Shown here: positions 58,351-64,000 of the stretch, one piece after another
Numbering within the stretch: position 1 is the first letter of the stretch
Layout of the letters: each line of letters starts with the position of its first letter
NCBI GenBank assembly: GCA_050953105.1
Contig: JBMNMA010000009.1
Location: forward strand, 62,001 to 126,000
Length of the DNA stretch: 64,000 nucleotides
DNA from: UBA1206 sp050953105
GTDB lineage: Bacteria; Bacillota; Clostridia; Oscillospirales; CAG-382
Direction: 5' to 3'
Notes under the pieces: generated by a model
Seen by the model: only the letters and a program-made list of their open reading frames with translations
What the model was told of the DNA's origin: nothing
Databases searched by the model: none
Made by a program: the position numbers and the translations under genes

Positions 58351-61300
58351 ATGATTAAAAAAGCTATTTTTAAGTCGATGGTAAAGCGAAAAAAAAGCGT
58401 TTTAGCCCTGTTTCTTGCGGTTATTATGCTTTTTTCGGTCTTTCCCTTTAACGCTTCCCATGTCAGCGCGGAAAGCGAAATACTTTACGGCGACGTAAAC
58501 GGCGACAAAGTTATCGACGAAGCCGACGCCGAACTTTTGGAAAAATATCTAGCCGAATATGATGTAGCCATTAATCTTGCCGCCGCCGATGTCAACGCCG
58601 ACGGGATTGTGGACCTTGCCGACCTGCTTTTACTAAAAAAATATCTGGCCGGTCAGGACGTCATTTTGGGTGAAACCGTAACGGTTACATTCCATACCAA
58701 CGGCGGAATACCTGTTAACTCCATAAGGCTTAAAAAGGGGACCGCCCTTTCCACGGTGGTTTATGCCGTTCCGTCAACCCAAAAGGACGGCTACATATTT
58801 ACCGGATGGGTTAAAGCCGACGGAAGTGATTTTTACGCCGACGACGAGATTGACAGCGATATAGACTTATACGCATCATATACCGAGGTTCCTCCCAAGG
58901 AGAAGCTGGAGGTAAATTATTTTTCTCTTGAGGACCAAAATAAAAATCTTACCTTCACCTTAATTACCGACAGCGAAACCACTTCTGCCGATTTGAAAAC
59001 CCTTCTTGTGCTTTATTCCACCGACGGTTCCGACCCCAAGACACTTGTTGTAAGCGAAGTAACAAATACCGAATTTACGGTTACTGCCGAGGGGGGATTC
59101 AACGAAGGCTCCTCCTACAAGCTTATCCTGCCGGATGGTGTTTATTTTAAAGATAAAGAAATAACAATTAACACCGTTAACTTTACAATTTACAAAGCCG
59201 AGGTAAACAATATTACCTTCAGCGACGACATTATATACATAAAAGACAACGACTATATGTGGTACAGCCTTGACGGCTCCGATATCTCCATACCGGTGTT
59301 GCAGTCGGCAATGCTAAACTCAAAAGACGAAAATCCTGTAACCGGCTACTTCACCTACAACGGCAGTCCGTTAAATACCGGCGACCTTGTGTGTATTTAT
59401 CAGTTTACCCACCCCGAAAACCGGGACTACATAAACCACACCTACTCCGACGACGCTTTGGCCTACATTGAGATAGTGGGGGTTATAGGCGACAAGGTTT
59501 ATTTCAAAGCATTGGGTGACGAGGACGCTGACAAGGTAATTTTCATCCCCGACACCATACCTTTTTCGGTTACAACCCTCCCCGCAGGAACCTCCGGAAC
59601 GGTGTATGCATCGGCCTACGACAAAGCCGGCTGGGCGGCTATGGGATATACCGGAACGCCGGTGTTTGACAAGGGTGACTTTCTGGTATTCTACACCGGT
59701 GCCTTTACTGATATGACCGATTCAACCCCGGTTTACTTTGGTAAAGTGGTATCGGTGGACGGGGATGTCATATCCTATGTCCAGACCACTGCCGAAGCAA
59801 TAGTGGCTGCTTTGGATTTATTCCTGCGCAACCCCATAGATTCTGACGAACTCCTTAAAAACATAGACACCGGCACAATTGAAAGACAGATTGAAAGACA
59901 GGCGCTGGAATCGGGCTTTGCATCCGCCGCAGCGGCATATCTTGCCGGAGTGGCAAGGCAGACCAACGGCTTTACTGACTTATCCCTTTCAAACCTTACC
60001 GTAACCACCGCCAGCGGCCAGCCCATGTCACTCAAAACTCTTATGGCCATAGGCAAGGAATGGAGGCCCACAGAAAACGTCAAGGTTAGGGCCACCGTGG
60101 GCAAGAGCAGCAAATACTTTAAGAACGGCGTTAAGCTTGCTCTTGAAATAGAGGCCGAATTCGGCGTGGATGTTGGGGAAGAAGGAGAGCTTAAAATACT
60201 CCTTAAAGCCACCTTTGTAGAGGAAGTGGCGGTTAACGTTGACCTTATCGCCAATGCAAAGGTGAAATGGTATCTCTTTGTTCCCGTGTTCAAGTCCCTT
60301 TCCTTCGGTGCATCGGTTGACCTTAAGAACTATTCCGCAATATCGGTGGATGTCAAGGTCTACACCGTTGAAAAAGAGGAAGAAGGACTTTGGTCCAAGC
60401 TTAAGGACTACTTTAAGGACTACGGCGATGAGCTTGAAAAGCTTGAGGAATTAAGAGATAAAATAAAAGAAGGCAAGGAATCTGCCGAAACGGTTAAAAA
60501 ATACCTTGAGGACATAGATAAAATCTGGCAGAACCTTTCAAGTGTCACAAAGGGCGAACTTACAAGGGAAAACTATGAAAACCTTATAAGCGAGCTGGGC
60601 GAACTTAACGTAACCGGCGAGCTGCTTGATATGCTTGGTCTTACAGACGATGAGGAAATAAACGCCGGTATTGCCGACCTTATGGAACGCTATTCGGAAA
60701 TGCTTGAAACCGAAAGCGACTGGATAACTCTTGTCGAAAAGGAAATCTTTGATCAAGACATCAATATATTAATTTTTGCCGTTGGCATTGAGGTTGACTT
60801 TGTAATTAAGGCAAACGTCAACGTGGCTCTCGGTGCTAACTTGGAATATGTGGTGGGCAAACGCTATTCCTTCTGGTATGACATTATAGGTAAAACCTCC
60901 GGTTCTTCTACCGTTGACATCCTTGACGAACGCTTTGCTTTCCAATTTTACGTAATGGGCACCATCGGCCTTAAAATGGGCATTAAGTCTGAGCTTAAAG
61001 CCGGTGTTATAAGCACCAAAATAGGCTCAATAGGCGTTTCCACCGAATTCGGCCCTTATGTAAAGCTTTGGGGATTCTTTATCTACGAATATACCAAGCT
61101 CCGCCCCGCCAACACCAACACATGGCAGTATGGCGAACGGATGATGGGTGCGCTGTATTTTGAATTCGGATTATACATAGAGGTGGCCTTCAAAGCCCAG
61201 ATACTTGACGGCGCCATCTCCTACAATCCCACCCTCCTTGACAAGGAAATCCCCCTCCTTACCGCAGGCCGTAAGTTATTCTATTATGACTTCGGCTATG

Positions 61301-64000
61301 AACTGGACAAGGATGAAGTGTTGCTTGTGGAAGATTCCGACCGCAACTCAAATACGGGCATTACCATGACGCTTCCCGAATCCTACCGCCTTATGAAGTA
61401 TCTTAACCTGGTGGAAGGCAACCTGGAGCAGGAGGTAATGGATTATTCCAACTTTGCTTTCACATTGTCAAACCGCAACTTTACCTTTGATGCGAACACG
61501 GGATTGATTACCGTTAATGTTCCCCAAAACGTTCAGTATATGGAATGTATTCTCACCATCACCTGGAAAAAGGGTAAGCTGGAGTTTACAAATAAGGACA
61601 TTTCGGTCTCGATACCCCTTGTCTGGACAAGCCTTTCCACTGAGGAATTAAAACAGAAATTTACCGTAACCGTAAAGGTGGGCAACCCCAACGACGGCTA
61701 TGTGGCCGTATGGTCGGACAGAGTTAAGAAAAACACTTCTTTCGACCTGCCAACCTATGAAAAAATTCTTGAACTTATCGGCTACGACAACTACTCCTAC
61801 AGCAGCGAAAACCTTAAATACAAAAGCATAACAGGCTACACCATACCGGCTACCACCGGCCTTGCCGTTTATACCGACACCATCTACTATTTTGACGTTT
61901 ATGTCCGTGAATACACCCTTACTGTTAAAAATGTTCAGGATAGTCAGGGAGCAGTTTATGACATGCAGTTCAAGGCCAAATACGGCCAAAACTTTAATAT
62001 TTCTCAACTTTATGAAACCGGGGCAAGAAATGCCATAGCATCTACTTATACCGCCTATCTGTCAACGGCTGCAACCCTTGACGGGCAGGCAATAGACAAT
62101 GACATTTCAAGAATTATCGACAACCGGTTTGCAAAGCAGCTTTTATCGGGTGCGGTTTACACTGCCAGATATGCCGACAATTCGGTAAACGCCACCTTTA
62201 CCTTTACGGGCGACGGAATTGACCTTGCCGATATATCGGTCAGAATGGAAAAGGGAAGCGTTCCCCCCGCATCGGCCTTTATGGGCGAGCTGGTATCAAG
62301 GGGATACACCATTAAAAGCATTACCCCTGCTTTTACCAATATAACCGCCGACACCGCCTTTATAATCGAATGCGAAAAATCGTTGGATCCCTCCTACAAT
62401 GTTATCTACCATACTAACGGCGGATCAAACCTAGAGGACTCGGTATTTCAGTATGGCTCGGTAATGTTTGCTCCCGCCAATCCCGCCAAGACCGGCTACA
62501 ACTTTGCAGACTGGTACAGCGATGCCGAACTGACAATCCCCTTTGACTTTAGCACCGCCACCATGCCCAACCACGACATGCACCTGTATGCCAAGTGGGA
62601 AGGGGAAAAATACACTGTAATTTTTGACCCCAACGAAGGCGTGATACCTGTGGGTAGTTCCAATCAGAAAACCGTTACCTACGGTGAAAAATACGGCGAT
62701 CTCCCCGTTCCTGCCCGCACCGGCTTTAAGTTTGCCGGCTGGTGGACATCAAGAACAGGCGGAACCCAGATAAGTGCAACTTCCACCGTAGCAATAACAG
62801 ACGGAATAACCCTTTATGCCCGCTGGACCGAAAAGTCTACAATAAACCCGTCGGTAATCACCTATGCTACCGGGCAGAAAACCGTTTACAACGGACTTGA
62901 TCAACCCTTCCGGTTTTCCACCGGTTCATTTGACAAGTCCACCTTCCTTGTGTATTACAAGCGTCAGAGCCTTGACAACGAATACACCACCAAGGCCATA
63001 AATGCCGGCATCTACGATATAAAGATTGTCCGGCAGGAGAACGAAAACTTCAAATATTTTGAAACACTCCTTACCGGCGTATATATAATCGAAAAAGCCC
63101 AAAGCTACATATATACCAAACCCACCGGCTCTGCCTATTACGGCAATATTGTTGCCGATACCATGAGAAGAGGCGTTGATTTTGTAAGCGACGGCGAAAT
63201 TATGTTTGCCGTATCCCCCTACAACTTCACCAAGTATTTTGATGTGGAAATACCGGTTGATTGGCGGTCTTCCTATGTAGTTTATAACGTTTATGACAAA
63301 TTTAGCGGGGGACAAAGCTTATATCTCTGGGTTAAGATAGCCGAAGGTGAAAACTACAAGGCATCGGACATCATTATATCCGACAATCCCATTAATATAA
63401 CCCAAAAACCCGAGCCCCTCCTTAGAAAGCCCGGTATAACCTATAAAGTTGTTATAAAGACAAGCAACATCAGCCAGGCCGGCACCAACTCAAAAATTTC
63501 TGTTGCCATAGGCAACGGACTGTTCCAGCATCTTGACAAACCCGGTGATGACTTTGAACGGAACAATGAAGACACCTTTGATTTGTCAATTTCACCTTAC
63601 GATGCTTACAATACCGCTTACGGCACCATCCCCCTAACCCTTAAGTATGAAAAATCGGGGACAAACCCGGGATGGCACTGTGCATGGATACGCATTGACG
63701 TATATAAAGACGGAAAGCGGATTATTGTGGGCGATCAATATAATGTCAACCACTGGTTCGGTGCCGAAGACTACAACAAGTCCACCATAACCGAGACGTA
63801 TAATCTCACCGGTTTCGCCCGAAATATATTAAATTGGGGTATAATAAATGGCGAACGTGAAGTCGAGTATGTAACCAACAGCTACAACAACTCGGTTTAC
63901 CAGTGGTGGTGGGGAGACGCCTTCAACCGTCCCCTTATATTCGACCAATACTGCACCGGCGCTCCCAACGTTAACCTTGCATACGCATACAACCCCTATG
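58351..64000 (+). CDS. Giant secreted dockerin/InlB-repeat/PLAT-like protein (partial, runs off window)
   Basis: An open frame of at least 1883 codons that continues past 64000. Seen: signal peptide (residues about 1-45, basic N-terminus then VLALFLAVIMLFSVFPF), a type I dockerin immediately after it (about 45-105) with two calcium loops DVNGDKVIDEADAELLEKYL and DVNADGIVDLADLLLLKKYL, one InlB/Flg_new-type repeat (about 110-188), a large central part (about 200-1340) with helical stretches (SKLKDYFKDYGDELEKLEEL), two more InlB-type repeats (1348-1494; GYNFADWYSD and GFKFAGWWTS ends), a ~190-residue domain and a PLAT/LH2-like domain (about 1694-1820; ITYKVVIKTSNIS). Preceded by AAAGGAG, 7 nt before ATG 58351. 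A dockerin at the N-terminus is unusual. Probably cell-surface or cellulosome-type attachment. Confidence 0.9.
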   Translation, partial: MIKKAIFKSMVKRKKSVLALFLAVIMLFSVFPFNASHVSAESEILYGDVNGDKVIDEADAELLEKYLAEYDVAINLAAADVNADGIVDLADLLLLKKYLAGQDVILGETVTVTFHTNGGIPVNSIRLKKGTALSTVVYAVPSTQKDGYIFTGWVKADGSDFYADDEIDSDIDLYASYTEVPPKEKLEVNYFSLEDQNKNLTFTLITDSETTSADLKTLLVLYSTDGSDPKTLVVSEVTNTEFTVTAEGGFNEGSSYKLILPDGVYFKDKEITINTVNFTIYKAEVNNITFSDDIIYIKDNDYMWYSLDGSDISIPVLQSAMLNSKDENPVTGYFTYNGSPLNTGDLVCIYQFTHPENRDYINHTYSDDALAYIEIVGVIGDKVYFKALGDEDADKVIFIPDTIPFSVTTLPAGTSGTVYASAYDKAGWAAMGYTGTPVFDKGDFLVFYTGAFTDMTDSTPVYFGKVVSVDGDVISYVQTTAEAIVAALDLFLRNPIDSDELLKNIDTGTIERQIERQALESGFASAAAAYLAGVARQTNGFTDLSLSNLTVTTASGQPMSLKTLMAIGKEWRPTENVKVRATVGKSSKYFKNGVKLALEIEAEFGVDVGEEGELKILLKATFVEEVAVNVDLIANAKVKWYLFVPVFKSLSFGASVDLKNYSAISVDVKVYTVEKEEEGLWSKLKDYFKDYGDELEKLEELRDKIKEGKESAETVKKYLEDIDKIWQNLSSVTKGELTRENYENLISELGELNVTGELLDMLGLTDDEEINAGIADLMERYSEMLETESDWITLVEKEIFDQDINILIFAVGIEVDFVIKANVNVALGANLEYVVGKRYSFWYDIIGKTSGSSTVDILDERFAFQFYVMGTIGLKMGIKSELKAGVISTKIGSIGVSTEFGPYVKLWGFFIYEYTKLRPANTNTWQYGERMMGALYFEFGLYIEVAFKAQILDGAISYNPTLLDKEIPLLTAGRKLFYYDFGYELDKDEVLLVEDSDRNSNTGITMTLPESYRLMKYLNLVEGNLEQEVMDYSNFAFTLSNRNFTFDANTGLITVNVPQNVQYMECILTITWKKGKLEFTNKDISVSIPLVWTSLSTEELKQKFTVTVKVGNPNDGYVAVWSDRVKKNTSFDLPTYEKILELIGYDNYSYSSENLKYKSITGYTIPATTGLAVYTDTIYYFDVYVREYTLTVKNVQDSQGAVYDMQFKAKYGQNFNISQLYETGARNAIASTYTAYLSTAATLDGQAIDNDISRIIDNRFAKQLLSGAVYTARYADNSVNATFTFTGDGIDLADISVRMEKGSVPPASAFMGELVSRGYTIKSITPAFTNITADTAFIIECEKSLDPSYNVIYHTNGGSNLEDSVFQYGSVMFAPANPAKTGYNFADWYSDAELTIPFDFSTATMPNHDMHLYAKWEGEKYTVIFDPNEGVIPVGSSNQKTVTYGEKYGDLPVPARTGFKFAGWWTSRTGGTQISATSTVAITDGITLYARWTEKSTINPSVITYATGQKTVYNGLDQPFRFSTGSFDKSTFLVYYKRQSLDNEYTTKAINAGIYDIKIVRQENENFKYFETLLTGVYIIEKAQSYIYTKPTGSAYYGNIVADTMRRGVDFVSDGEIMFAVSPYNFTKYFDVEIPVDWRSSYVVYNVYDKFSGGQSLYLWVKIAEGENYKASDIIISDNPINITQKPEPLLRKPGITYKVVIKTSNISQAGTNSKISVAIGNGLFQHLDKPGDDFERNNEDTFDLSISPYDAYNTAYGTIPLTLKYEKSGTNPGWHCAWIRIDVYKDGKRIIVGDQYNVNHWFGAEDYNKSTITETYNLTGFARNILNWGIINGEREVEYVTNSYNNSVYQWWWGDAFNRPLIFDQYCTGAPNVNLAYAYNPY

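Overview
The window reads as chromosomal DNA of a Gram-positive, low-to-moderate GC member of the Clostridia, probably a spore-former of the Oscillospirales/Ruminococcaceae type. Seen: AGGAGG-like ribosome sites, TTGACA/TATAAT promoters, intrinsic terminators, a lysine (L-box) riboswitch, an electron-bifurcating EtfAB/FAD dehydrogenase set, a dockerin-bearing secreted protein, a collagen-like lipoprotein with a BclB-type C-terminus, and PadR/HAAS/DUF4097 and LytTR systems. I found no rRNA, tRNA, CRISPR array or intact mobile element. The species assignment is inference.

Layout. 0.1-4.7 kb (+): a kinase-like phosphotransferase, an MBL-fold hydrolase, a broken beta-propeller-like gene, dcd and a GT1-type glycosyltransferase. 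4.7-7.4 kb (-): a lysine-riboswitch-controlled amino-acid ABC operon whose binding protein appears circularly permuted. 7.6-15.4 kb (+): three GNAT acetyltransferases, a Gfo/Idh/MocA oxidoreductase, an unknown protein, a nitroreductase, an autoregulated padR-HAAS-DUF4097 operon and an extradiol-dioxygenase-like protein. 15.4-22.1 kb: a small hydrolase, two membrane-tethered surface proteins (SGNH plus F5/8C; beta-helix), an ASCH-like protein, a short GH32 protein and an anchored TNF/BclA-like protein. 22.2-28.5 kb: a methyltransferase, a kinase gene with an in-frame stop, a Nudix gene, the etfB-etfA-FAD dehydrogenase operon (lactate-oxidising type) and a DUF1697 gene. 28.7-36.3 kb: a polyprenyl-phosphate glycosyltransferase with GtrA, a GT-C membrane transferase, the collagen-like lipoprotein, an AraC-type regulator and an unknown lipoprotein. 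36.4-38.0 kb is a decayed, AT-rich patch holding a truncated deaminase, a serine-recombinase fragment, an intact Nudix gene and a VOC-like C-terminal fragment. 38.0-50.9 kb: an SF2 helicase with membrane segments, a double GNAT, a methyltransferase, an IclR plus double QueG-like iron-sulfur protein operon, a pyruvate-phosphate-dikinase-like protein with a degenerate RecA-like N-terminus, a frameshifted rRNA methyltransferase, an FMN-fold protein and a TfoX C-terminal-domain gene with an apparent ACG start. 51.0-64.0 kb: a PAS-GGDEF-HD-GYP protein, an anchored GHL10-type glycosidase-like protein, sfsA, an AgrC/AgrA-like two-component pair, and a divergent giant secreted protein (dockerin, InlB-type repeats, PLAT-like domain) that runs off the window.

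How the parts fit. Cell-envelope functions dominate: several exported proteins are anchored by a lipobox or a C-terminal membrane helix with a short basic tail. The two glycosyltransferases beside the Thr-rich collagen protein could form a surface-glycosylation cassette (inference).

The window also holds an unusual number of reading-frame lesions: two compensating indels near 2285/2402, single frameshifts near 17895 and 49526, a TAA at 23453, and several gene stubs. These are either real decay or uncorrected assembly errors. Raw-read checks would separate the two.
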